Positions 1-9,036 of a DNA stretch of 64,000 nucleotides are shown here, piece by piece. Origin of the DNA: Emergomyces orientalis (taxonomy: Eukaryota; Ascomycota; Eurotiomycetes; Onygenales; Ajellomycetaceae); contig MOWL01000050.1 of NCBI GenBank assembly GCA_002110485.1, forward strand, positions 1-64,000, in the 5' to 3' direction. The notes under the pieces were generated by a model. That model was given only the letters and a program-made list of their open reading frames with translations, searched no databases and had not been told where the DNA came from. The stretch's first letter is position 1, and the number at the start of each line of letters is the position of its first letter. Both the position numbers and the translations under genes were made by a program.

Positions 1-367
1 GGATGAAGTGGGCACTTCCACCCGCGCACCCCGCGACGGCGTCTCTCCACATCCAGGGAGTCGGCCTCAAATCTCGGCTGGCCAGGCCGGTGCGACACAG
101 GAGGAGTGGTCGGTCAAAAAGATACTGGATTCCCGGATCCGCGTGCGGGAGGGCAAGCCACTTTTGGAGTACCGTGTTGCATGGCGGCCTACGTGGCAAC
201 CGCGGAGCGATCTGATCCCGGGCTGCGAGGAGCTGGTCAAAAAATTCCATACAGAGTGAAAGGACGAGCGGCCTTCACTGACTACTCTGACAGGCCACAT
301 GCGTTTCAAGCAGAAAAGGAGATTGCGCAGGGACGATGGACGCAAAATTGTAAAATCAATTGGTTAG
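1..367 (+). pseudogene. Chromodomain protein gene, left copy, 3' part, broken
   Basis: This is the last exon of a chromodomain gene whose beginning lies outside the window. Reading from base 2, the frame carries VKKILDSRIR, then LEYRVAWRPTWQP, then GCEELVKKFH, which is the chromodomain strand order. The codon at 257-259 is TGA where the intact copy at 18472-19134 has Trp (HAEW against HTE-stop). The frame then stays colinear with that copy to a shared TAG at 365-367. A single G-to-A change therefore removes the basic C-terminal tail but leaves the chromodomain. Chromodomains usually bind methylated histone tails. Whether the shortened product is made is unknown. Confidence 0.75.
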
Positions 368-812
368 AATCTTTGTCTGTGTAACATGTGAATATCAATT
401 TCGGTTCTGCGGTTCTGATTTGTTCTGTACTTTGTCTGTTTTGATTGTTTTCTTGTTTGCTTTGGTTCCCTTTGTTTGATATTTGTTTGCTTAGCATCTT
501 TGATTCTGGCCCACAAGCTCCATTGACATCGCCTATCACATTCCAGCCCAAGGTCTATCTTGCCTACGCTCATGGTATGGTATTTTTTTTGTGTGTGTTC
601 TTTTGTTTGTGTCTTGTTTGTTTGCTCTTCCCCCTCATTTCTTTGTCTCTCACTTTTGGTTTTCTTGGAACCATATCAATTCGTATATTTTGTCTAGCTC
701 TGGAGAGAAGTATAAAAACCTCCCCCATTCTGGATATCTATATTTATATTCTTAAACCGTAATAAATCATACTCCGCATATCAACTGGAAATTCGCATCT
801 CAACAGAAACCC
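1..812 (+). repeat. Left outer arm of the large inverted duplication
   Basis: This stretch matches the reverse complement of about 18100-18839 through the chromodomain exon, its 3' flank and about 450 bp beyond. Shared landmarks include TTTTGTCTAGC, TGGATATCTATA and TAATAAATCATACTC. Similarity fades near 812. The arm continues past the left window edge, so its true length is not visible. No gene is seen in 368-852. Confidence 0.75.
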
Positions 813-852
813 CGTCGCTCTCAACTTGCAATAGGGTGAAGCATCCACCGCA

Positions 853-1267
853 ATGCCGAATGCCAACCATGGCATGCGAAGGCCTTCAGCAACCTCCTCG
901 GATGTCAAGGGCGGCGACAATACGTCTCAGCAAGACGAAATCATGGAGATCCATAGCCAGATGCTTGAAATGATTAAAATATTTAAGCGAATCTCTGCGA
1001 TACTCGAGACGATAGAAAGAGGGAGTAAAGAACAATATGATGCCGATCTACGGGCCTCTGCGAAAGAAAATCGGGATGCAGCACGTAACAGTTTAGTGCC
1101 GGTAAGCATTACTTTCATATCCAGTGGGCTTTATTGCTGACCGTTCAGCAAGGTACGTCGAGAATGAGTACAATGAATGGAAGGAAGGGGCATCCGATAA
1201 TCGGACAGTCCCTGTTGGTTCATACCTGACCATGTACCTCTGCGAATTGAAAGAACTACTCCCTTAG
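853..1267 (+). CDS. Small unrecognised coiled-coil-like protein, possibly broken
   Basis: An ATG at 853 opens a frame with a charged, heptad-like stretch (DEIMEIHSQMLEMIKIFKRI) typical of a short coiled coil. A plausible intron starts at 1102 (GTAAGC) and ends at AG 1147-1148 or 1151-1152. A coherent tail (YVENEYNEWKEG, then LTMYLCELKELLP) runs to TAG at 1265-1267. Neither acceptor joins the two frames exactly, being one base out, so the gene is either mis-modelled or frameshifted. It lies between the chromodomain and FunK1 relics. I do not recognise the family. Confidence 0.35.
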
Positions 1268-1716
1268 TGGTGCTCATTGGATATGGGTCAAATGGTTACT
1301 TCTCGGCGGGATCGTGGCGGCATTTTCTCATAATGTGCATTAAAAAGCTTCTGGAAACCAACAATACCTTTGGGCTGCGGCCACCTCCAGATATTTAGTG
1401 CTCAAACTTATTGGTAATGAACAGCAATGTTCCCACTTCTTCAAGAGACATAGAATATTTGCTGGGGCCCATATTTCATCCTTGTAGTAGATCATTTAGC
1501 TGATTTAGTAAGCTGTCTAAGAAAGCAGGCTAATATAAATGATACTTATTCGCCAGAACAGAGCAATCATTAATCCTATTCAGTTTCAACCAGCATAAGG
1601 AAACAGTACGCCTCGTATGGTTTTCAATCCAGATATCTTCACCGAGTCAGTCAAAGGGATGCTATATTAAAAGACAAAACAAAGAGCAATTCACGCTATC
1701 GATACCTGAATCTTCA
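1268..1716. other. Intergenic, no gene seen
   Basis: AT-leaning sequence between the small plus-strand frame and the 3' end of the left FunK1 relic. I see no coding, RNA or repeat feature. Confidence 0.5.
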
Positions 1717-4129
1717 TTAGTTTACAGCATCTGAGTTATATTGTGCATCTTGAAGTGTTTCAATCATGTTCCGGGATAGATTGAAATTTGGTTTCTTCCA
1801 CCGTCCGCCGTCTGGAAAGACAAGGCGCCGTAACCGGTTAACGCAAGGGATCAGGGATTGATAGTATGGGGCGAAATTATCCTTTAAAATCCTGAGAAAG
1901 TCACCTTCATCACTAATCACCCCTTTCTTCTCATCAGCCAGTTTTTCAGTGCTCACATAATTCCACTCCTCAAAACGCTCGACAATCCTTCCCTTCCCTG
2001 GGGCATCGTAGTGAATGCATATCCAGAACAGGACCCAGAAGAACGACTCCAGATCATGCATGAAACAATGCTTTTCGCCGTACAAGACACCGATGGCCAT
2101 GAACGCCCTGGTGCCCGTCTTGCCCCGTGCACCAGAAGACGCATCCCGTTGTACCCTGATTGCCAGGTCAAGGTCGATCAGAAAGGCAGGCCATGATGGG
2201 TTGTCCTTGTATTCGTTCACCATCAGGTTCCGGGGGAAACGTCGCATTGGATGAGGCCAGCCTCGGTCATGGAGTGACATGTATCCTTCAATACAGCCGG
2301 CTAGCCCAGTGAGAAGGATAGCCTTCGAAACTACTCTCATAGATTGGTTTCCCGTAATCCCCGGATAACGACGCGGCGGTGAACTCGATTGAATGGGCTG
2401 AGCCGCCGGCAGATTTGGACGGAGAACTTGACTGGGTACGTTTACTTGAGGGAGGAGGAAATGCCGTGTCCACGCAGTCAGAGGATCGCTTCTGGCCGAC
2501 GGTGCTGCCCTGGCTCTTTTGTCCTCTTTGAGACCTACTACGCCGCACTGTCACCTTAAAGCCACCCTTCTCATCTTTCGAAATCGGGATACTGAGGCTC
2601 TTTCGGATAGCCAAGACATCATCATACTTGTCGTCAATGCGAACGGTCTCGTGGTGATAATACCTCGCGACATTCTTGACCCCCTTCGTCATCGCTTCTC
2701 GCAACAACTCTCCTTCCTCAGTGCGTTCCGGATACTGCCAAGAGTCCTTGACAACCAGCGGCGTCCGTGATTTGTCTGTCTCACAGTATACCTTCCAGCA
2801 GGTTGTGGCTCGCCCGGCAACACAGCGTGCTCGTCCAACAATCCCGTCGATGATCAGCCGTTCTTTCGTACCGTTCTTCTCAATCTCAATATACCGTTCG
2901 GTCCCGGTCGCGACGATGGTAGGATCAAACCCAAGTTGCTTTCTGGCTCATCAAGAGGAATCCAAGGATAACAGACACAAATCGAAGGCCGTCCTGGTTG
3001 ATGTTGAATTCCTCCGACGCGATCCCGCCCAGGCGGTCAAAGTTCCATAGTCGTAGGAACGGCCCGCAGAGGGTGAACCCGAGCACGAAACGACGGGTGT
3101 CCTGCGCAGCAAGGACCTCTCGGGCGTACCTGCCAAGATCAAACCATGCACCGGATTTCCTGTTGTATTTCGGGTCGTTCTTCAGCTCCCCTGGCACCAG
3201 GATCTGCGACCAGTGGCATCTGGAGTCCTCTGTGGCCATCAGATCATCGACAAAAGCCGATATCAAGCTTTCTCTCCGCGACAGACCCCTGTAGTGGCTG
3301 GTTTGGCTGTGCGAGAGGTCTGCGGTCGATCTTCCAGGACAGCTCTTGTGCTTCGGCTAATTGTACGAGCTCGGCGATGATGTTAGCCAGCCATCTCAGA
3401 ACATCTCTTTCTGCCGCAAGTTCAGGCCAGCCCTTCCAACCCTTCTCTTCACAGTAAAGTGGGCTGTCTCCCTTCTCGCACTCTTTCAACACCGCTTGTG
3501 AAACTGCAGTGAGTTGTGGAATGTCTCCAAAGTACGCGTCAAAGAATCTAGGGATGTTGACGTGTATCTCCCCAAGTTCCTCCTTCAGCACAATGTCAAC
3601 GTGCTTTCGATATTCTGTAGAATTGGCGAAACTGCTAGTGTTGCGCAGCCAGGGCGTCTGTTGGATCGATGATATAGGATAAGGAAGGGGGGGGGGTGTG
3701 ACTCGCGAGGCGGTGTCAATAAGACCAAAGATGGCGTTCCAGACGTCGAAGTTCCAGGTTTCGACGTTCTTGGATTCAGTGGGGGGAGGCCTTTGAATAA
3801 CAAGGTGCACCAGCGGGCGGTAGTCGTCGTACTTCAAGTTTCCTTGTGTCTTTTGGAGACGCTCGACTAATTGTGCTAGATCAGACACCATATTTCCATC
3901 TCTTATCCGCGAGCGAAGGCTGTAAGCTGCATCTTCTCCCTGTAAAGTAGAGAGGAGTTTTGAAATTGCATTTCGATAGTCAAGGCTCTCATCGACGCCA
4001 TCATAAACTAGACGCGACTCATATATTCTTTCGGCTTCCTGGGAAGCGAGCCTCGTAAACGATCGACTAAGTTTGGTTAGAGAATGATCCTTGATAATGT
4101 TGCGAATCTTCTTGTGAAAGTCCCGCCAT
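1717..4129 (-). pseudogene. FunK1 fungal-type protein kinase, left copy, frameshifted
   Basis: Homologous along its length to the open kinase gene at 14376-16958. The ATG at 4129 sits in the same context (ATACCATCAAAATGG), but an extra C about 25 bases in shifts the frame. Further shifts lie near 3250, 2945 and twice near 2310-2260. Recognisable pieces in order are KYDDYRPLVHLVIQRP (N-terminal FunK1 region), ILVPGELKND (restriction-fold-like region shared with the right copy), a low-complexity Ser/Lys linker, and a kinase C-lobe with LIDLDLA, GTRAFMAIGVL and HDLESFFWVLFW. The catalytic-loop HRD reads QCD and is itself frameshifted. The middle differs more from the right copy than the ends do, so the duplication is old. 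It is very unlikely to encode an active kinase. Confidence 0.8.
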
Positions 4130-4700
4130 TTTGATGGTATAAAAGACTGTTGAGTTAGTGCGAGGTTAACTAGGAGTTGTAAGAAGGGAAAAGTTAGGTT
4201 GGTATGCTAATTTTATGTGATGAATGGGAAGCAAACACGGGAACAAAAATGCAGAATGATTAGCAGGTTATGATGTATGATATCTGCGAGAGAAGATAGC
4301 TCGTCGGGAACGAATGCGGGTATATATAATCAAAGGGAGGATTATGGCCAAAGGGTTGATTCCGGCTTGGCTTTCATGCAGTACGGGAACGAGAGAACAA
4401 ATAGAACCGCCGAGCAATGAACCTGGTGGAGATTAATCCTTTTCGATCGTGACGGCATGGTAATAAGCGCAAACAAAATCAGGGGATTCAAATCTATCTG
4501 AAAACATCGGCTATTCCCATTTAGGATTAATGTAGGCCAACCTTGGAAACCGATGCGGTAAGAGTCAAGGTCCCACATGAGCCAATGATAACACCTTTCG
4601 ACAACAGTAGGCCTACCCAGCTGTTGGAGGGCTAGGGGTAGCAAGCGAATCATGATTGGAAGATTCTGATCCCCCCCCTACGACCTCTCCTTTCGCTCCT
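4130..4700 (-). promoter_or_regulatory. 5' flank of left FunK1 copy, mirrored at 13850-14375
   Basis: Read on the minus strand this matches the flank of the right FunK1 gene closely, including ATTAATCTCCACC, CAAGCCGG, a TATATATA tract near 4321-4328 and CACATAAAATTAGCATACCA shortly before the ATG. The TATA-like tract sits about 190-200 bp upstream of the start codon in both copies. It is probably a shared promoter plus 5' UTR, and it is also an inner arm of the inverted duplication. Confidence 0.6.
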
Positions 4701-5194
4701 ATGCTCCTATAAAAATGGATTCTATAGTCTCAATAATAAATATAGCGATATCAAAATACAGACCGGGAGGACTTGTGTTTTTGCCAGGAAAAAAGATATT
4801 GGAAATACATTCACAATTGTGATACCTCTTTATGTATCTGGCATGGTAAAAGTTGGAGGGCAAGTAGTAGATCCGGACCATATCTACCATATTTTGAGCG
4901 AATGTTTTGTTGAGATTCCGGATGACGGCAAGCTCGCAGTGTTGGTCATGGATGAGATTGTATGAGCAACCATGGGTTTACCATCTTGCATTGTAGGGAT
5001 TGTATTAAGATATAAATTTTTTATTATCAAACTAAATATAAACTTTGGATTACGCTGTACTCTCTGAAGCATAGAGATTGGCACCTTGAGATGCGAACTG
5101 CTGCATTTCATAGTTTGCACTGCCAAAATTTTCAAAGCCCGACATGAGAGTGACTGCGTCCTGAGATGCAAACAGCTGCATTTCGTCGTTTACA
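4701..5194. other. Intergenic, no gene seen
   Basis: AT-rich spacer between the FunK1 flank and a kinase-like relic. Short frames on the minus strand show no recognisable motif. Confidence 0.45.
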
Positions 5195-5650
5195 TTGCCA
5201 AGGCTTCACGATATTCAAGGTAGCTACGTTCCGGTTTGTCTCGGGATTGTTGTGCTTGACCCTAAATACCCGTATTACTATGACGAGGGAGTATATACCC
5301 ATATGCTCCTTTTGAGCTGGGCGGGAAACCCAATCTCGGAAATTATGAAATCGGATAATTCGGCGTGCGTGATTGAAATGACATCACAGTCTCTTCAAGC
5401 GATTCACCTTGCAGGTGTATTGCACCGTGATGTCGAGCACGAAATATTTTATGGAATGAGGACTGCAATCGTGCTATGCTGGTAGATTTTGAATGAGCTG
5501 AGATGCGAAATGCGCTATCTGCTATATCACTGAACCTCGGGCTAAAGAGGAGAAGGCTTGGGAAGAACAGATCTACCTTTCTAAAGAACTCTCAAAAGCT
5601 CAGATCAGCCTGGAGCGCTGTAGAGACTTGCTCCGTCGGAATGCTGCCTG
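5195..5650 (+). pseudogene. Protein-kinase-like relic (short fungal type)
   Basis: The frame from about 5195 reads VPVCLGIVVLD, then HMLLLSWAGNPISE, then AIHLAGVLHRDVE, which is the hinge and catalytic-loop layout of a kinase fold with an intact HRD. A frameshift near 5470 moves the reading to MLVDFE (the metal-binding-loop equivalent), followed by an in-frame TGA. A further shift leads to a charged helical tail (LSKELSKAQISLERCRDLL). The N-lobe is missing. This is a 5'-truncated, frameshifted copy of a fungal kinase family different from the neighbouring FunK1 genes. Confidence 0.55.
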
Positions 5651-6404
5651 AAAGTTCAAGGAATAGTGCTAAGAAACTCAGTTGGACTCCTTGGTTTTCT
5701 TGACAAGGTGAGGACATCCTCGTGGTCCGCATTTGGGTCTCGCTATATGCTCGTCATTTCTGAACTACGTCCATTTTTCACTTTCACAGCATTGCTTGTA
5801 TCAATTAAAGTCTGCCAACCATTACACACTTGCTTCGAAGAATCATCATTGTGGCACCCAGTAGCAGGACCGCTGGAATATGGCGAAAAGTTAGTGGATT
5901 TCAGATATTGAGCTTGTTGGGGATGTGCTGTGTGTGTTTTCTATTTGGTTCGAGGTTTTGGGTGATTGACGGATGTTTGCTGTGGCAAAATCATTGGTTG
6001 AAATGTGACCTAAAACATGTGTCCTCACAGAGATCGGGGGTTGAAATCTTACCTTTAGAAAGATTGGATGGGTGGATAATACCATTATCTTCCCAACTGA
6101 TGTATTTTCTCACTATATCTAACAACCTGGAGATGAGAAAACATAAGATATAAAAGTCATTTTAATAAACCATGCTTGTTTTCAGATCAGATGCGTGATG
6201 TAGAATTGATTTTGCGCAGCTGGTCGCCAACAGTCGGTCGGAAAAACTTGGCACCGCGTGGATGCCCCGCCCTATTGAAGAGTAGTCAGCAACAAACCCC
6301 GCCAACTTCAAGACTTTTCTTTTTTTCCCCTTTAATCCTCTGCACAAAGGCAAAGACGTGCCACCGATTTCCCCCAGATTTCAAGCTATAGTCATTCAAA
6401 TAAC
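5651..6404. other. Intergenic, no gene seen
   Basis: Mixed-composition sequence with short overlapping frames on both strands. None carries a motif I recognise. Confidence 0.4.
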
Positions 6405-6563
6405 ATGTCGGACGACCAAATTATCTGGAAGCTGGAGCCATTTCCCGAGCCCTATGAAGAAGAAAGAAGGAAAGCACGAGATGAGATTTATAATTATTTC
6501 ATTTCTGCTCAACTGCCAAGTAATAAAGCTGCCATCTCTGCACCCTGCTCAAAAGCACATTAA
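6405..6563 (+). CDS. Small ORF, 52 residues, unrecognised
   Basis: An ATG in good context (TAACATGTCGG) opens MSDDQIIWKLEPFPEP followed by an Arg/Glu-rich helix (EEERRKARDEIYNYF) and a stop at 6561-6563. The composition looks like a real N-terminal exon rather than noise. If so, the rest of the gene lies in 6600-6950, where I could not build a convincing splice model. No known family is recognised. Confidence 0.25.
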   Translation: MSDDQIIWKLEPFPEPYEEERRKARDEIYNYFISAQLPSNKAAISAPCSKAH

Positions 6564-6991
6564 AAACAGAAATCGCGCAAGAATATCAAAGAGTTAGTTT
6601 CTTATTATATTAAAAGGTGTGTTCATATCTAATATACTTAGCAGATCACGGGTTGTTCAAGAGCTGCGCATCACTACATGGATCTTATTTTCACTCAAGG
6701 CAGTACAACACTCGGCACAATATTTTCCGCGTTGATTGTCCCTATAGCTACGACTGGCGAGGCGAGCATATCTATATCAAAAAGCGAAAACAAAAGCGAA
6801 AACAAAAGGGAACGGTCTGAAAGACTGTCATGGGACGGTTCATATTCAATCCTTATAATGGGGGAGTCTGATATAAACGTCATTATTGAGTCGGGGAATG
6901 GCAGGCTTGCAGCTCAGGTTGGATTTTTTGAGCGAGAACAACAATAGACGAACCTGGTTTGAGTTGAAGGTAAAAGGATAAGCAATCTGCA
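6564..6991. other. Intergenic or unresolved exons
   Basis: Short plus-strand frames (for example KSENKSENKRERSERLSWD near 6780-6835) could be downstream exons of the 6405 frame, but no motif or splice pair supports this firmly. Confidence 0.3.
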
Positions 6992-7657
6992 TTAATTACT
7001 GGGTACAGGTTCGCTGATATGAGCCGCAAGGTTCGGTATAATGGCAAAGTCCAACATCGAATACCCGGCATTTGAAGAGTCGACATCTATGTTGGTTGTT
7101 GGCCCGTTCCAGTTTGAAAGCCCCGCATTCGTGAAGTCGACATCTATGTTGGTTGTTGGCCCGTTCCAGTTTGAAAGTCCCGCATTCGTGAAGTCAACAT
7201 CTATGTTGGTTGTTGGTTGTGGGATTAGAGTAGCATCTGTTTCGCTAGTTCGGTCCAAAGTCTCACTGTGTGTATTGTTAAATGATATATCCGCGTTTGC
7301 AAAGTCAGCATTCATATTTGTCGTAGGGTCTACACAGTTCGATGCCAAGGTATTTGTGTAGTTGGTTGTGTCCTCAGCGCCAGCATTGTTTGTTGGGTTC
7401 GAAGCGTCAGAGCTAATGGCGCAGGTGGTTGTATGACTTATTGAGGGAGAGGACCGGCTGTCATTTATGAAAAGAGTACCATCGTTGTCCCAACTCAAAT
7501 ATTTTCTCACTATGTTTAACACAGAGCTTTGCGCATCTCTGAGAAGGTGATAGGTATATTCACCCTTTCCATAGCATGTTAATCCATCGAGCATTATCGC
7601 TGCTGCCAAATTGCAATTTTCGGTTGCCTTCTCCTCAGGCTGTTGATTTGAACTCAC
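6992..7657 (-). CDS. Asn/Thr-rich ORF with 19-residue repeats, unrecognised
   Basis: An open frame directly downstream of the three-exon gene 7654-8765. It begins right after an in-frame TAA and has no ATG at its head, so it would have to be an exon or a relic. It contains a tandem repeat: the core PTTNIDVDFTNAGLSNWNG occurs twice, and a third copy diverges after PTTNIDVD. The DNA unit is 57 bp, repeated over about 7078-7220. Outside the repeat it is Asn/Thr/Ser rich (TTNYTNTLASN). It may be an alternative 3' exon of the upstream gene. Confidence 0.35.
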   Translation of the reverse strand: MSSNQQPEEKATENCNLAAAIMLDGLTCYGKGEYTYHLLRDAQSSVLNIVRKYLSWDNDGTLFINDSRSSPSISHTTTCAISSDASNPTNNAGAEDTTNYTNTLASNCVDPTTNMNADFANADISFNNTHSETLDRTSETDATLIPQPTTNIDVDFTNAGLSNWNGPTTNIDVDFTNAGLSNWNGPTTNIDVDSSNAGYSMLDFAIIPNLAAHISEPVPSN

Positions 7658-8765
7658 TTAGCGAACAGTTCTTGCTGTTCGTCCGTCATATGATTCGAGC
7701 AACTACATATTATCAATAGGCTGAAGTTAACTGGGGTGAGTAAGTGAAGAGATCAACTCACTGAGAAGAAGCTGACTTATCTAACTGAAATATAATAGCT
7801 GGGCCACACTTTTCCATCAATCCAAGGTAGCGTCTGCCCTGTTTAGCAATTTGCTTTACTTCCGCGTCTGTGCAACCCCATTCCTGTGCAAGTAGAGAAT
7901 ATGCCCTAGAGAGGAATTTGCGTCCATTACTGGGGACTAATGAAGCCTTAATTTCCACTTCGTGAACTGCGTAGACTAGGGAAATACGCTCTGTATAAGT
8001 GTAATCATTTTGCCTCGTCGCTGTTTCCCTGATAATTTCATATAAGCGAGCCGCTGGTGTTCGAAGGCATGGATTGACAAGACTGCCACTTTTTTCCCAA
8101 ACCTCACTGCAGGATGTTATTGCCAAAGGTGCACAATGGAATGAATTTTGTACTTTTTTTAATTTGGCCAATGCATCATCTGGTGATTGCTTCCGCTGAT
8201 CCACGTCAATGTTTGCTTCGATTCTTTTTCGCTTCTTGGATGGTCCGGCCTCGACGGAATGGTGGGCGCTGTGCGTTGGGTGGTCATGATGAGTGGAAGC
8301 AATTAAGGACGAGGCAGCAGAAAAAGAAGCGGAAGAAACGCTAGGACGGGGGCAAATTGGTGTGAATCGTCCATTATCTTTCTGCACTGCGAGGTCATAG
8401 GATGTGTTTGAGGAATTGAGAGAAGCTGGCAGCGAGTGCGGGTGTGTAGGGGAGAGGATAGGAGGCAATCGCGGGAAAGATTGATGCAGTGATACAGGAC
8501 GGGTAGGGGTAGGCAAGACATGCTGTAAATATTGCGATTGATCTCTATACTGCGGGGGAATAAGCTTCCAACACTGCTCTGGAGTCCCTCGAAGTAAGAA
8601 CTGATGGAATTCATGTAATAAAACCTAAATTTTAAATCAGTATCAAAATGACATTAGGTTAATTAAGAAAAAAGGAAAGAAAAGAAATATATTAGATACC
8701 TCTGAGGAAAGGATTGCTAACGGAGACAGCTCTGGCAATATTTTTAATACAGCTGAAGAGCTCAT
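7654..8765 (-). CDS. Unrecognised three-exon gene, about 325 residues
   Basis: My splice model is exon 1 8765-8700 (ATG AGC TCT TCA), intron 8699-8625, exon 2 8624-7762, intron 7761-7703, exon 3 7702-7654 ending in TGA. Both introns are GT-AG, 75 and 59 bp, and all phases fit. The protein starts MSSSAVLKILPELSPLAILS, has a Pro/Ser-rich middle with a basic cluster KKRKR that may act as a nuclear signal, and a more ordered C-terminal half (ARLYEIIRETATRQNDYTYT, then LSRAYSLLAQEWG). I see no catalytic motif and do not recognise the family. The nuclear location is inferred only from the basic cluster. Confidence 0.55.
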
Positions 8766-8860
8766 TTTGCTAAAACAAGTGATGTGAGAATTAAACAGAA
8801 GATGATGTCAAGAAGATTGTGAAGATACCAGAGCAGTCACATGATAATCCGGTGCAATTG

Positions 8861-8963
8861 TGTTAGGTGATACTAGGGCTACCCGGGTCACATGCCCCAC
8901 ACACACATATATATTTTAGCTAGTTAGGTAGTTCAATATGATAGGCTTGATGCACTCTATGAG
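8861..8963 (+). repeat. 5' LTR of copia-1 (103 bp)
   Basis: The 103 bases starting TGTTAGGTGATAC and ending CTCTATGAG are identical to 13736-13838. This is short for an LTR. The end is supported because a primer-binding site follows immediately. Confidence 0.8.
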
Positions 8964-8975
8964 GTTATGAGGCCC
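8963..8975 (+). other. Primer-binding site of copia-1, half initiator tRNA-Met type
   Basis: GGTTATGAGGCCC lies at the LTR end. Its reverse complement resembles the anticodon stem-loop of initiator tRNA-Met (CTCATAACC), as in Drosophila copia, which is primed by a 5' half-tRNA. One extra G compared with the sites of the two other copia elements here makes this match imperfect. Confidence 0.5.
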
Positions 8976-9036
8976 TCTGTTTAATACGCTGCGTTACTGC
9001 TATCTATTTCTCTTATACAGCTAGTTCTTGCCTCTC

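Noticed and set aside
7041..7361. Plus-strand repeat ORF
   Set aside because: It is antisense to the Asn-rich repeat frame, which has the more protein-like composition. Neither strand has proof of expression.
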